From: an uncultured Oscillospiraceae bacterium
GTDB taxonomy: Bacteria > Bacillota > Clostridia > Oscillospirales > Oscillospiraceae
NCBI GenBank assembly: GCA_934512135.1
Contig: CAKSWT010000014.1
Coordinates: 1-64,000, forward strand
Length of the DNA stretch: 64,000 nucleotides
Direction of reading: 5' to 3'
The notes under the pieces are model-generated. The model made no database searches. It saw nothing but the letters and a program-made list of their open reading frames with translations, and was not told the DNA's origin. The translations under genes were made by a program, and so were the position numbers. Below, piece by piece: positions 48,736-57,802 of the stretch. Positions within the stretch are counted from its first letter, which is position 1. Every line of letters starts with the position of its first letter.

Positions 48736-50412
48736 ATGAAGAAAATACTGAGCCTAACATTGGCGCTTTCCCTGATGACCAGTCTGCTGGCTGGCTGCGG
48801 CGGCAATAACGCTTCCACAGGGGACGGCAGCGTGGCCTCCACCCCTGCTTCTACGGCAGAAGCCCAGGGTACAGGCCAGGCAGAGGCTGGCCTCGACACC
48901 AGCAAGTTCCTGATGATTCAGGACGAGAACCCCGACACGGTGGACCCCCAGTGCACAACATCCTATTACACCGTGGGCATGAACATCTTTGACCGTCTGG
49001 TAGAGGTCAAGGCCAACGGTGACGGTACCTCGGAGATTGTTCCTTCCCTGGCCAAGTCCTGGGAGATTTCCGACGACGGCCTCACCTATACCTTTACCCT
49101 CAACGAGGGAGTGAAGTTCTCCAACGGCGCAGATCTGACTGCCTCGGACGTGCTGTATACCATCATGCGTATGCTCACCTATGAGAAGGCCGTCAACGAC
49201 GACATTTATGATATGATTCAGGGCGCCCAGGACGTGATCGACGGAAAGGCCGAGACCCTGAGCGGGTTCGAACTCATTGACGATTACCACTTTGCCATCA
49301 CCCTGGCGGAGCCCTACGGCGCATTCCTGGCCTGCCTGACTACCCCCGGCGCTTCCATCTATGATGAGGAGACCACGGAGCAGGCCGGCGATCAGTTCGG
49401 CATTGATCCTGCGGTGACCATTGGAACCGGTCCCTTTGTGTTCCACGGCTGGGAGTTCAACGCTGAGCTGGTGCTCACCGCCAACAAGGACTACTGGGAT
49501 GGCGCCCCTGCCTGCGAGGGACTGATTCTGAAGGTTATCCCCGATGAGGCCACCGCCAGAATGATGTTTGAGAACGGCGAGCTGGACATCCTTGATATGG
49601 ACAACAACTCCTCTCAGCTGGAGTACTTCATGAATAACGAAAAGTACAAGGACCAGATCGTGTCCGGACCTCGTGTGGGCACCTATTATATTATGCTCAA
49701 TGAGAAGTTTACGGAGCTCAGCGATGCCCGGGTTCGGAAGGCGCTGCAGTACTCCATTGACCGCCAGGCCATTCTGGATTCCCTCTATGCCGGCCTGGGC
49801 CTGCTGGAGAACGGCATCTTCCCCCACGGCCTCATTGGCTACAACGAGAATCTTCCCGAGATCCCCTATGATGTGGAGAAGGCCAAGGAGCTGCTGACGG
49901 AGGCCGGGTATCCGGACGGCTTTGACATGGAGCTCTGCTACTCCTCTGATGCCGGCCAGACCACAAAGGATCTTCTTGAGATCGTTGCTGCCTATTGGAA
50001 GGAGATCGGCGTCAACGCCAAGGTCACCGAGGTAGATGAGGGCAGCTTCTACGATAAGCGCGCCGCTGGCGAGATCGAGGCGTACACCTCCAACTGGTCT
50101 GCGGACTTTAACGATCCTGACAACTTTATCTACTCCTTCTTCGGCAACACCGAGAACATTGAGCGCCGCGGCATTGGCTACACCAACAGCGAGGCCATTG
50201 CCCGGGTGGCCGCTGCCCGTGCCATTGTGAATGAGGACGAGCGTGTTAAGGAATATCAGGCGCTGGAGGAGCTGATTATTCAGGAGGATGCCGCTTGGGT
50301 GCCCCTGTTCAGCAAGGAGCATGTGTTTGTGGTCAATCCCCGAGTCTCCGGCTTTACCGTCTCTTGGAACGGCTGGAGCGGCAACTACTACCGCAATGTC
50401 AGCGTGAGCTGA
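48736..50412 (+). CDS. dppA: Dipeptide/oligopeptide ABC transporter substrate-binding lipoprotein
   Basis: The ATG at 48736 lies 8 nt after AAGGAG. The 558-residue precursor has a lipoprotein signal (LALSLMTSLLAGCGG, lipobox LAGC), a short low-complexity linker, then a family-5 solute-binding domain: PDTVDPQCTTSYYTVGMNIFDRL, LAKSWEISDDGLTYTFTLNEGVKFSNG, IGTGPFVFHGWE and ALQYSIDRQAILD. It captures peptides for the permease/ATPase genes that follow. It is separated from dppB by 159 nt with a strong hairpin, which can set a higher level of binding protein. Confidence 0.92.
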   Translation: MKKILSLTLALSLMTSLLAGCGGNNASTGDGSVASTPASTAEAQGTGQAEAGLDTSKFLMIQDENPDTVDPQCTTSYYTVGMNIFDRLVEVKANGDGTSEIVPSLAKSWEISDDGLTYTFTLNEGVKFSNGADLTASDVLYTIMRMLTYEKAVNDDIYDMIQGAQDVIDGKAETLSGFELIDDYHFAITLAEPYGAFLACLTTPGASIYDEETTEQAGDQFGIDPAVTIGTGPFVFHGWEFNAELVLTANKDYWDGAPACEGLILKVIPDEATARMMFENGELDILDMDNNSSQLEYFMNNEKYKDQIVSGPRVGTYYIMLNEKFTELSDARVRKALQYSIDRQAILDSLYAGLGLLENGIFPHGLIGYNENLPEIPYDVEKAKELLTEAGYPDGFDMELCYSSDAGQTTKDLLEIVAAYWKEIGVNAKVTEVDEGSFYDKRAAGEIEAYTSNWSADFNDPDNFIYSFFGNTENIERRGIGYTNSEAIARVAAARAIVNEDERVKEYQALEELIIQEDAAWVPLFSKEHVFVVNPRVSGFTVSWNGWSGNYYRNVSVS

Positions 50413-50435
50413 TCGTATTTGGCATAAGCTTCTGA

Positions 50436-50461
50436 GGAAGGGCGTCAATAGACGCCCTTCC
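50436..50461 (+). terminator. Intercistronic hairpin between dppA and dppB
   Basis: GGAAGGGCGTC and GACGCCCTTCC pair around AATA with no good U-run. It probably causes partial termination or protects the upstream mRNA. Confidence 0.65.
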
Positions 50462-50571
50462 AAGGTGGTTTTCGGACTTTTTTAAAAACAGTAACCTTGA
50501 CGGAACGTTCAGACCGCTCCGCATAAGGGGAGCGGCGTGGAGGTCTCGCCAACAGAAAGGATGAACACTCT

Positions 50572-51495
50572 GTGATCAAAAAAATAGTCAATCGCATCCT
50601 GGTTTCCATTCCGGTGCTCATTGGCGTCATTCTGCTGATTTTCTTGATGCTCAATGTGGTGCCAGGCAATCCGGTGGCCATTATGATGAAAGAGCATGCC
50701 AAGCCGGACGTGATTGAACGGATGACGGAATATTACGGCCTGAATGATCCGGTGATGGTGCAGTTTGGCAGATATATGTTTAATGTGCTCCATGGAGACT
50801 TTGGAATTTCCTATAAGCTCAACCGGTCTGTGGGCACGCTGATTGCCCAAGCCTTTCCCTATACCTTAAAGCTCTCCATTGCGGCGGCGGTTGTGGCCTG
50901 GCTCATTGGCATCCCCGCCGGAATTGTGTCTGCGGTGAAGAAAAATTCTTTGGTGGACCGTCTGTTTATGGGGGTCAGCCTTTTGGGCGTGTCTATGCCG
51001 GTGTTCTGGGCGGCGCTGCTGTTCCAGTATGTGTTTGCCTACCGGCTGGGCTGGTTTCCGGTGTCCGGCGTGGACGGTTGGAAGAGTTATGTCCTCCCGG
51101 CGATTGTGTTGGGGTGGAGCTCTGCGGGTACCATTGCCCGTCTGACCCGGTCTAACCTGCTGGAGTCCCTGGAGGAGGACTACATCCGTACCGCCTGGGC
51201 CAAGGGGCTGAAGCAGTCCGGTGTCATTGTGCGCCACGCCTTTAAAAACGCACTGCTTCCTGTCATTACCATGATGGCCATCCAGGTGGCGTCTCTGCTG
51301 TCCGGCGCCGTGATTACCGAAACGGTTTTCGCAATCCCCGGTGTGGGGCGTCTGGCAGTCAGCGCAATCTCCAGCCGGGATATGCCGCTGCTGCAGGGAA
51401 CCGTGATTTTTACCACCGCGCTGATTATTCTGGGCAATCTCATTGCGGACGTGCTGTATTCCGTGATCGATCCGAGAATCCGCAGCGATCACTAA
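50572..51495 (+). CDS. dppB: Peptide ABC transporter permease DppB
   Basis: The GTG start at 50572 follows GAAAGGATG. The 307-residue membrane protein has six helices, the family N-terminus IVNRILVSIPVLIGVILLIFLML, and the EAA-loop region ARLTRSNLLESLEEDYIRTAWAKGLKQSGVIVRHAFKNALLPV, ending in VLYSVIDPRIRS. It forms the translocation path together with DppC, which starts 16 nt downstream. Confidence 0.94.
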   Translation: MIKKIVNRILVSIPVLIGVILLIFLMLNVVPGNPVAIMMKEHAKPDVIERMTEYYGLNDPVMVQFGRYMFNVLHGDFGISYKLNRSVGTLIAQAFPYTLKLSIAAAVVAWLIGIPAGIVSAVKKNSLVDRLFMGVSLLGVSMPVFWAALLFQYVFAYRLGWFPVSGVDGWKSYVLPAIVLGWSSAGTIARLTRSNLLESLEEDYIRTAWAKGLKQSGVIVRHAFKNALLPVITMMAIQVASLLSGAVITETVFAIPGVGRLAVSAISSRDMPLLQGTVIFTTALIILGNLIADVLYSVIDPRIRSDH

Positions 51496-51511
51496 GGGAG
51501 GAGGAACGTCT

Positions 51512-52447
51512 GTGCGTAAGAAAACAAATACCCCTCAGGATCCGGAGATCCTGGACCAAGAGATCCAGAAGCAGGTGGAGCTTGCGGCGGAGCTGGGGGA
51601 TACCGATACCGGCTGGGACAAATTCAAGACCATGTGCCGGGAAAACAAACTGGCGGCCTTCTCGGCGGTGGTGATTCTTCTCATCGCTCTGGGGGCGATC
51701 TTTGCCCCTTTGGTGGCACCCTATGATCCCACGGCCCAGGACCTGACCCATCGGCTTCAGGGAATGAGCATGGAGCACATTTTCGGCACTGATCAGCTGG
51801 GCCGTGACGTGTTCAGCCGCATGATTTACGGGGCACGGATCTCCCTGTGCATTGGCCTGTTTCCCACACTGATTTCTATGCTCCTGGGAACCATTCTGGG
51901 GTTGATGTCCGGGTATCTGGGCAAGACGGTTGACTTTATCATTATGCGCCTGGCGGACATTACCATGGCCTTTCCCTCTCTGCTGCTGGCCATGGTGGTA
52001 ATGTACACCCTGGGCAACGGCATTGTGAATATCTTTTTGGCGTTGACCATTGTGTCCTGGGCAGGAACCGCCCGTGTGGTTCGGTCCCAGACCCTGTCCC
52101 TGCGGGAGAAGGAGTATGTGGAGGCGGCACGGAGCATGGGCGTCGGGAGCTTTACCACCATGTTCCGGCACATTTTGCCCAACTGTCTTCCGTCGCTGAT
52201 TGTGCTCTTTACATTAAACATTCCCGGGTCTATCCTCTCGGAGTCCAGCCTGAGCTTCTTGGGCATCGGCGCCCAATCGCCGGCCACCAGCTGGGGCCTG
52301 ATGGTCTCTGAGGGCAAGGACTATCTCTTTACCAATCCTGTCATTGCCATTGCCCCTGGTGTTGCGATTCTGGTGCTGGCGCTGGCCTTCAATTTCCTTG
52401 GTGACGGTGTCCGCGATGTGCTGGACCCCTACACCAAGCAGCAGTAA
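51512..52447 (+). CDS. dppC: Peptide ABC transporter permease DppC
   Basis: The GTG at 51512 is preceded by AGGGAGGAGG. The 311-residue protein has a ~45-residue cytoplasmic N-terminal extension, then typical DppC features: GTDQLGRDVFSRMIYGARISL, the EAA-loop segment RSQTLSLREKEYVEAARSMG, and the end LAFNFLGDGVRDVLDPY. It pairs with DppB. The extension is longer than in many homologues but not exceptional. Confidence 0.94.
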   Translation: MRKKTNTPQDPEILDQEIQKQVELAAELGDTDTGWDKFKTMCRENKLAAFSAVVILLIALGAIFAPLVAPYDPTAQDLTHRLQGMSMEHIFGTDQLGRDVFSRMIYGARISLCIGLFPTLISMLLGTILGLMSGYLGKTVDFIIMRLADITMAFPSLLLAMVVMYTLGNGIVNIFLALTIVSWAGTARVVRSQTLSLREKEYVEAARSMGVGSFTTMFRHILPNCLPSLIVLFTLNIPGSILSESSLSFLGIGAQSPATSWGLMVSEGKDYLFTNPVIAIAPGVAILVLALAFNFLGDGVRDVLDPYTKQQ

Positions 52448-52458
52448 GGGGGAGCACC

Positions 52459-53442
52459 ATGGACTATACATTAAAAGTTGAGCATTTGAAGACCCAGTTC
52501 CAGACCCGGAAGGGCACGGTCCCTGCGGTGGATGACGTGTCCATTGAGATTCCCAAGGGGAAAATCGTGGGCCTGGTGGGGGAAAGTGGCTGCGGCAAGA
52601 GCATGACGGCCATGAGCATTATGCAGCTGGTGCGGAAGCCCGGAAAAATTGTGGGGGGCAAGATTCTCCTCAACGGGAAGGACCTGCTGGAGGCAACTCC
52701 GGCGGAGATGCGTGAAATTCGGGGCAACGAGATTTCGATGATCTTCCAGGAGCCCATGACGGCCCTGAACCCGGTTTATACAGTGGGCCGTCAGGTTCGG
52801 GAGGCGATTCTGCTCCACCAAAATGTCAGCCGGGAGGAGGCCAAGAACCGGGTCATTGAGATTTTCCGGCAGATTGGGATTCCTGAGCCGGAGAAACGGT
52901 ATCACGCTTTCCCCCACCAGCTTTCCGGCGGCCTCCGGCAACGTGTGATGATCGGCATGGCCATGGTCTGCGAGCCCCAGCTGCTGATTGCCGACGAGCC
53001 CACCACGGCCCTGGATGTGACCATTGAGGCCCAGATTCTGCGGCTGATGAAGCAGCTACGGGATGAAAAGGGAACGTCCATTCTGATGATTACCCACAAC
53101 ATGGGGGTCGTGGCCCAGATGTGTGACTATGTCTATGTCATGTATGCAGGCAAGGTCATGGAGCAGGCGGAGACCTTTGAGCTTTTCCGCAACACCCAGC
53201 ATCCCTATACCCGGGGCCTGCTAAAATCCATTCCCAGAATGGACAGTCAGGTAGAGCGGCTTTACAGCATTCGCGGCGTGGTGCCCAATTTGCTGCGGCT
53301 GCCTGCCGGGTGCAGCTTCTGCACCCGCTGTGACGATGCAGATGAGCGATGCAGACAGGAGCGGCCTGGTTTCTACCAGGTGGCGCCGGGACACCTGGTC
53401 CGCTGCCATCGCTGCCAGGAGGGAGGAACGGAGCATGTCTGA
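52459..53442 (+). CDS. dppD: Peptide ABC transporter ATP-binding protein DppD
   Basis: The 327-residue ATPase has Walker A GLVGESGCGKSMTAMSIM, Q-loop IFQEPMTALNPVYTVG, signature LSGGLRQRVMIGMAM, Walker B LLIADEPTTALD and the H-loop MITHNMGVVAQMCD. The C-terminal oligo_HPY region has the Cys-rich CSFCTRCDDADERC, which may bind a cluster or zinc as reported in some DppD proteins. It overlaps dppF by 8 nt. Confidence 0.95.
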   Translation: MDYTLKVEHLKTQFQTRKGTVPAVDDVSIEIPKGKIVGLVGESGCGKSMTAMSIMQLVRKPGKIVGGKILLNGKDLLEATPAEMREIRGNEISMIFQEPMTALNPVYTVGRQVREAILLHQNVSREEAKNRVIEIFRQIGIPEPEKRYHAFPHQLSGGLRQRVMIGMAMVCEPQLLIADEPTTALDVTIEAQILRLMKQLRDEKGTSILMITHNMGVVAQMCDYVYVMYAGKVMEQAETFELFRNTQHPYTRGLLKSIPRMDSQVERLYSIRGVVPNLLRLPAGCSFCTRCDDADERCRQERPGFYQVAPGHLVRCHRCQEGGTEHV

Positions 53443-54421
53443 TAAGAACGTACTGCTGGAGGCCAGACATCTGGTTAAGGAGTTCCCGGTATCCGGTGAA
53501 TCCAAGAAGGCGGTGGTCCATGCGGTTTCCGATGTGAGCTTCGATATTTACGAAGGAGAGACCCTGGCCCTGGTAGGAGAGAGCGGCTGCGGAAAGAGCA
53601 CCCTGGGGCGTCTGCTGCTTCGGCTCATCGACCTGACCTCCGGAGAGGTCATCTTCGACGGGACGGACCTTGCTGGGCTCAAGGGGAGAGCGCTGCGGGA
53701 ATTTCGGAAGCAAATGCAGATCATCTTCCAGGATCCCTATGCCTCTTTGAACCCCAGAATGAATGTGGAGAAGATCATTGCCGAGCCGCTGATTACCCAT
53801 AAGGTCTGTGCCAATTCGGCGGAGACCAGGAAGCGGGTGCTGGAGCTGATGGAGGAGGTGGGAATCCCCACGGAATTCCTGCATCGGTATCCCCACCAGT
53901 TTTCCGGCGGCCAGCGCCAGCGAATCGGGATTGCCCGGGCACTGGCCCTGAATCCCCGGCTGATTGTCTGCGACGAGCCGGTGTCGGCCCTGGATGTGTC
54001 CATTCAGTCCCAGGTGATTAACCTTCTGGAGGACCTGCAGGAGCAGTATCATCTCACCTATCTCTTTATTTCCCATGATCTCAGCGTGGTGCGGCATATT
54101 TCGGACCGGGTCTGTGTAATGTTCCTGGGTTGCGTGTGTGAGCTGGGAGACACGGCAGAGATTTACGATCAGCCCATGCATCCCTATACCAAATTCCTGC
54201 TGGATTCCGTGCCCAAGCCGGATCCTGAGCAGCGAGATGACAGCAAGGAATTGCTGGCCGGGGAGATTCCAAGCCCGGTGAACCCGCCCTCCGGCTGCCG
54301 GTTCCGTACCCGCTGCCCCTATGCGGATGAGCGCTGCGCCCAGGAGGCGCCGGAGCTAAAGCGGTATGGCACCAGACAGGTGGCCTGTCACCATCCGCTG
54401 GAGATGCCGAAATCTGAATAA
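53435..54421 (+). CDS. dppF: Peptide ABC transporter ATP-binding protein DppF
   Basis: The ATG at 53435 lies 7 nt after GGGAGGAACG. The 328-residue ATPase has Walker A LVGESGCGKSTLGRLLL, signature FSGGQRQRIGIARALAL, Walker B LIVCDEPVSALDVS and the oligo_HPY end with CRFRTRCPYADERC. It works with DppD to power peptide uptake. A hairpin that may end the operon follows at 54427. Confidence 0.95.
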   Translation: MSDKNVLLEARHLVKEFPVSGESKKAVVHAVSDVSFDIYEGETLALVGESGCGKSTLGRLLLRLIDLTSGEVIFDGTDLAGLKGRALREFRKQMQIIFQDPYASLNPRMNVEKIIAEPLITHKVCANSAETRKRVLELMEEVGIPTEFLHRYPHQFSGGQRQRIGIARALALNPRLIVCDEPVSALDVSIQSQVINLLEDLQEQYHLTYLFISHDLSVVRHISDRVCVMFLGCVCELGDTAEIYDQPMHPYTKFLLDSVPKPDPEQRDDSKELLAGEIPSPVNPPSGCRFRTRCPYADERCAQEAPELKRYGTRQVACHHPLEMPKSE

Positions 54422-54426
54422 TCAAT

Positions 54427-54463
54427 CAGCAGCCGCAGAACCAAAGAGATTCTGCGGCTGCTG
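54427..54463 (+). terminator. Hairpin after dppF
   Basis: CAGCAGCCGCAGAA pairs with TTCTGCGGCTGCTG around a 9-nt loop, without a U-run. The GNAT gene 17 nt beyond may still be partly co-transcribed. Confidence 0.55.
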
Positions 54464-54479
54464 TGACGAGGTGTGATAG

Positions 54480-54992
54480 ATGGAATCAATAACCCTTCGA
54501 CAGGCCTCCCGGGAGGATGTTCCGGTCATTATGGAGATCATGACGGCGGCCCACCGGGCCATGGCGGATCCGGATGCCTACATCACCGACTCCCAGGACT
54601 ATGTGGCCCGGCACGTTTCCCGGGAGGGGTTCATTCTGCTGAGCCAGGTGGACCAAAGGATTGGGGGCTTTTTTCTGGTAAGTATCCCCGGAGATGGGAA
54701 GGACAATCTGGGTCACTACCTGGACTTCACCCGGCGGCAGCTGATGGAGACTGCCATTATGGATTCTGCGGCGGTGCGGCCGGAGTATCAGGGCATGGGA
54801 CTGATGGGCCGGATGTTCCGGGAGGCGGTGCGCAGAACGGAGCCCCGGTACACCTACCTTCTGGGAACGGTGGCGCCGGATAACGTCCCGAGCCTGCGGA
54901 ACTTCGAGAAATGCGGGTTCCAAGAAATCCGGCGGGTGGTGAAGCCCCAGGGGCAGACACGGCTTTTGATGGGACGGTTTCGGGAGAATTAA
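54480..54992 (+). CDS. GNAT family N-acetyltransferase
   Basis: The 170-residue protein has a GNAT layout: ITLRQASREDVPVIMEIM at the start, AAVRPEYQGMGLMGRMF as motif A (QGMGL), and LLGTVAPDNVPSLRNFEKCGF as motif B. Substrate unknown. The upstream site (GAGGTG) is moderate. The last codons overlap by 4 nt the end of the convergent amidotransferase-like gene. Confidence 0.82.
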   Translation: MESITLRQASREDVPVIMEIMTAAHRAMADPDAYITDSQDYVARHVSREGFILLSQVDQRIGGFFLVSIPGDGKDNLGHYLDFTRRQLMETAIMDSAAVRPEYQGMGLMGRMFREAVRRTEPRYTYLLGTVAPDNVPSLRNFEKCGFQEIRRVVKPQGQTRLLMGRFREN

Positions 54993-55660
54993 AGGGTTGC
55001 TTCTCCTGCGATGTATTGAAGGAACCAGCGAAATACCGGCAGACCGTCTACAGTGTCTTCCCGGCGGTGCTTCAGGCACATACGCTCCGGGTGCCACTGA
55101 AGGCCCACCAGAGGCAGAGATTCATGGACCATGGCCTCCAGCACCTGGTCGTCGGCCCACTGGATGGGACGAAAGCCCTGGGCCGGAGTGATAACGGCTT
55201 GGTGATGGGCACTGTTGACCCGGAATTCCGTGGCGCCGTAGATTCGCGCCAAAAAGCTGTCCGGCAGACAGTGGCTGCCGTGGGCACGGTCCTTTTTCTC
55301 CTCGGGCATCCAGCCGTGGACGGGTTCCTGGGGGATGTCCTGACAGATCTTGCCGCCCAGATATACGTTGAGGAGCTGATGGCCCTTGCATACCCCCAAA
55401 ACCGGCTTTTTGGCCTTGACGAAGCAATCTAAGATCTCCAGCTGGCGAAGGTCCCGGTCGCGCTCGATCTTCTTGCTGCCGTGGTTTTCCTCCCCAAACA
55501 GTGCCGGATCAATATCCGCTCCCCCGGGGAGAATCAATCCGTGGTAGGGGGAGAAGTCCGTTTCCTCCAGCACAGGGCTGCCCTCTGCGCCCAAGGCCTG
55601 CAGAGCGTCGATAAAGTTTGCGGCCCCCTCCGGGGTTCCGGCAATGGCGATTTTCAGCAT
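54989..55660 (-). CDS. Class I glutamine amidotransferase-like hydrolase (peptidase C26, PuuD-like)
   Basis: The 223-residue protein has the C26 elements: ILPGGADIDPALFGEE, the nucleophile Cys in PVLGVCKGHQLLNVYLGG, and the His/Glu of the triad in GLQWHPERM. This subfamily includes gamma-glutamyl-GABA hydrolase PuuD and related gamma-glutamyl hydrolases. No putrescine pathway gene is present, so the gamma-glutamyl substrate is open. The start has AAAGATGGGA upstream, a weak site. Confidence 0.82.
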   Translation of the reverse strand: MLKIAIAGTPEGAANFIDALQALGAEGSPVLEETDFSPYHGLILPGGADIDPALFGEENHGSKKIERDRDLRQLEILDCFVKAKKPVLGVCKGHQLLNVYLGGKICQDIPQEPVHGWMPEEKKDRAHGSHCLPDSFLARIYGATEFRVNSAHHQAVITPAQGFRPIQWADDQVLEAMVHESLPLVGLQWHPERMCLKHRREDTVDGLPVFRWFLQYIAGEATL

Positions 55661-55750
55661 GATGATCCCATCTTTCCTTCTTCGATTTGCGGCTTAGACC
55701 GCAGGAATTATTGGCATTATTATAGCCTGAAAGTCATAGGGGCGCAAGCC

Positions 55751-55779
55751 TTGATTTTTCCCGAATAATTTAGTACACT
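55751..55779 (+). promoter_or_regulatory. Promoter of the dipeptidase/hydrolase pair
   Basis: TTGATT, 17-nt spacer, TACACT; the first start codon is 33 nt downstream. Confidence 0.65.
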
Positions 55780-55812
55780 GAAGCCAACATTTTGCGAAAG
55801 AGGGAATGTAAT

Positions 55813-56784
55813 ATGTACCGTGCAGTCGATATGCACTGCGATACAATTTCCGGCCTGTGGCGGGCGGAACGGGAGGGCAAACCCATGGAGCTGCGGGACA
55901 GCAGCCTGTGTGTGGACCTCCAAAAAATGCAGAAGGGCGGATACCTTTTGCAAAATTTCGCCATGTTTGTATTCATGGGCCGGGAGGCCGATCCCCTGGT
56001 GAATGTGCTGGAGCTCATTGACGAGTATTACCGGCAGATGGAGAAGAATCAAGATATGATTGCCCCGGTCTACTGCTACCAGGACATTTTGAACAATCAG
56101 GCGGCGGGAAAGCTCTCTGGCCTACTCACCATTGAGGAGGGCGGTGTGCTGAAGGGCAGCATCCCGGTGCTGCGGAATCTCTACCGGCTGGGGGTGCGGA
56201 TGCTGACGCTGACCTGGAATTTTGAAAATGAGATTGGCTATCCCCACACCATTGTAACGGAAAAAGATTATGATCCCTCCCGCCGCTACGGCCTCAAGCC
56301 CCAGGGCATTGAAATTGTCCGGGAGATGAACCGGCTGGGGATGATCGTGGACGTCAGCCACCTGGGAGACGACGGCTTCTGGGATGTGGTGAAATACAGC
56401 GACAGCCCCTTTGTGGCCTCTCACTCCAACGCCCGGGCGGTCTGCGGACATACCAGAAACCTCACAGACGATATGATTCGGGCCCTGGCGGATAAGGGCG
56501 GCGTGATGGGCATCAATTTCTGCGACAGCTTCCTTTCCCACCAGGGACCGGGTACTGTGGAGGATATGATCCGCCACATCCGGCACATCAAAAATGTGGG
56601 AGGCATTGGCTGCATCGGCCTTGGCACGGACTTTGACGGCATCGACAATGTGCCGGAGGTCCAGAATGCGGCCGATATGCCCCTGCTGGCCCAGGGGATG
56701 GAGCAGGCAGGCTTTACCGATGACGAAATCGACGCGGTATTCTCCGGAAATGTGCTGCGGCTGTATCGGGAGGTGCTGAAATGA
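55813..56784 (+). CDS. Membrane dipeptidase family (peptidase M19) enzyme
   Basis: The ATG at 55813 follows AGAGGG by 9 nt. The 323-residue protein starts with the M19 metal motif AVDMHCDTI (HxD), has GLLTIEEGG (bridging Glu), LTLTWNFENEIG, IVDVSHLGDDGFWDV and ASHSNARAVCGHTRN (metal His residues), and ends with GLGTDFDGI. The family hydrolyses dipeptides, including those with a C-terminal D-residue, and needs two zinc ions. No signal peptide is visible, so it is cytoplasmic here. It overlaps the next gene by 4 nt, and the peptide ABC operon is close by, consistent with peptide use. Confidence 0.9.
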   Translation: MYRAVDMHCDTISGLWRAEREGKPMELRDSSLCVDLQKMQKGGYLLQNFAMFVFMGREADPLVNVLELIDEYYRQMEKNQDMIAPVYCYQDILNNQAAGKLSGLLTIEEGGVLKGSIPVLRNLYRLGVRMLTLTWNFENEIGYPHTIVTEKDYDPSRRYGLKPQGIEIVREMNRLGMIVDVSHLGDDGFWDVVKYSDSPFVASHSNARAVCGHTRNLTDDMIRALADKGGVMGINFCDSFLSHQGPGTVEDMIRHIRHIKNVGGIGCIGLGTDFDGIDNVPEVQNAADMPLLAQGMEQAGFTDDEIDAVFSGNVLRLYREVLK

Positions 56785-57629
56785 CCGACCCAAGACTGAC
56801 GTTGGAACAGCGCATTGAGCACGAGATCAAAAGCTATGACGGCAAGATGGGGCTCTACATCAACGATATGCGGGGCAACGTCATCACTCGACTGGCTGAT
56901 GAACCCTATGAGACGGCCAGCACCATAAAGGTCTATATCCTTGCGGCCCTGTTTATGGCCATCGAGGAGGGGAAAGCCAGCCTCCAGGACAAGCTCACCT
57001 GTGAGGAGCGGTTTTGGATCGACGGCAGCGGCATTCTGGGCTCCCTGGAGGTGGGAACAAAGCTGTCGGTGAAAAATGTGGCGACCCTGATGATTATTGT
57101 CAGCGACAATATCGCCACCAATATGCTGATTGATTATCTGGGGCTTGATTATATCAACCAGTGCATTTTGCATTTGGGGTGCAAATCCACAAAGCTCCAC
57201 AATGTGCTGGATTTTGCAAAGTACCACCAGCTGGGCACCACCACACCCCGGGACTATGGCTCCCTTTTCGAGCGGATTGTTCGGGGAGAGCTGGTGTCTC
57301 CGGCGGCCTCCAGCCAGATGTGGGAGATTTTGAAGCAGCAGCACTATAACACCATGCTGATTAAGTCCCTGCCCCAGTACTATGTGGACCCGGATAATTA
57401 CGATGACAATCAGATCTTTACCTTCGCCTCTAAGTCCGGCAGCATGAATGCCTGCCGCAATGACGGCGGCATTGTCACCACGCCCTACGGAAGCTATGTC
57501 ATCGTGATGCTCAACAAGGAGTTTTCGGACAAGCAGTATTACCCCGATCATCCGGCTACGGTTTATGGCTCCCGGGTGAGCCGGCTGATTTTTGACCAAT
57601 ACCTCGCCTTAGAGGGGCGGCTGAAATAG
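56781..57629 (+). CDS. Serine hydrolase, class A beta-lactamase fold
   Basis: The 282-residue protein overlaps the dipeptidase stop by 4 nt (ATGA). It shows the class A penicillin-recognising motifs: SxxK as ASTIKVYILAALF, SDN as IVSDNIATNMLID, and KSG as FASKSGSMN. There is no signal peptide, which is unusual for a true beta-lactamase and suggests a cytoplasmic serine hydrolase or esterase of the same fold. The typical Glu166 loop is not clear. It should not be read as a resistance gene without functional evidence. Confidence 0.82.
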   Translation: MTDPRLTLEQRIEHEIKSYDGKMGLYINDMRGNVITRLADEPYETASTIKVYILAALFMAIEEGKASLQDKLTCEERFWIDGSGILGSLEVGTKLSVKNVATLMIIVSDNIATNMLIDYLGLDYINQCILHLGCKSTKLHNVLDFAKYHQLGTTTPRDYGSLFERIVRGELVSPAASSQMWEILKQQHYNTMLIKSLPQYYVDPDNYDDNQIFTFASKSGSMNACRNDGGIVTTPYGSYVIVMLNKEFSDKQYYPDHPATVYGSRVSRLIFDQYLALEGRLK

Positions 57630-57634
57630 TGTGG

Positions 57635-57670
57635 AATCTCCCGTTTTCTCTGGGAAAACGGGAGATTTTT
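57635..57670 (+). terminator. Strong terminator
   Basis: AATCTCCCGTTTTC pairs with GAAAACGGGAGATT around a 5-nt loop, followed by a U-run. It separates the hydrolase gene from the pyrH block. Confidence 0.92.
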
Positions 57671-57802
57671 CTGGGAGAATGGGAAACAATGAGAATATTT
57701 TAAAATTTCCTCTTTCCTTCTGCGGCAAATTAGGGTAGAATAGGGACGGTAACCTTATGCCCTGTGTATGGGACGGGGCGCAACATAAAGGAGAATGCTA
57801 TC

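Noticed and set aside
56781..57629. Beta-lactamase resistance gene
   Set aside because: Class A motifs are present, but no signal peptide and no clear Glu166 loop; kept as a serine hydrolase of the fold.
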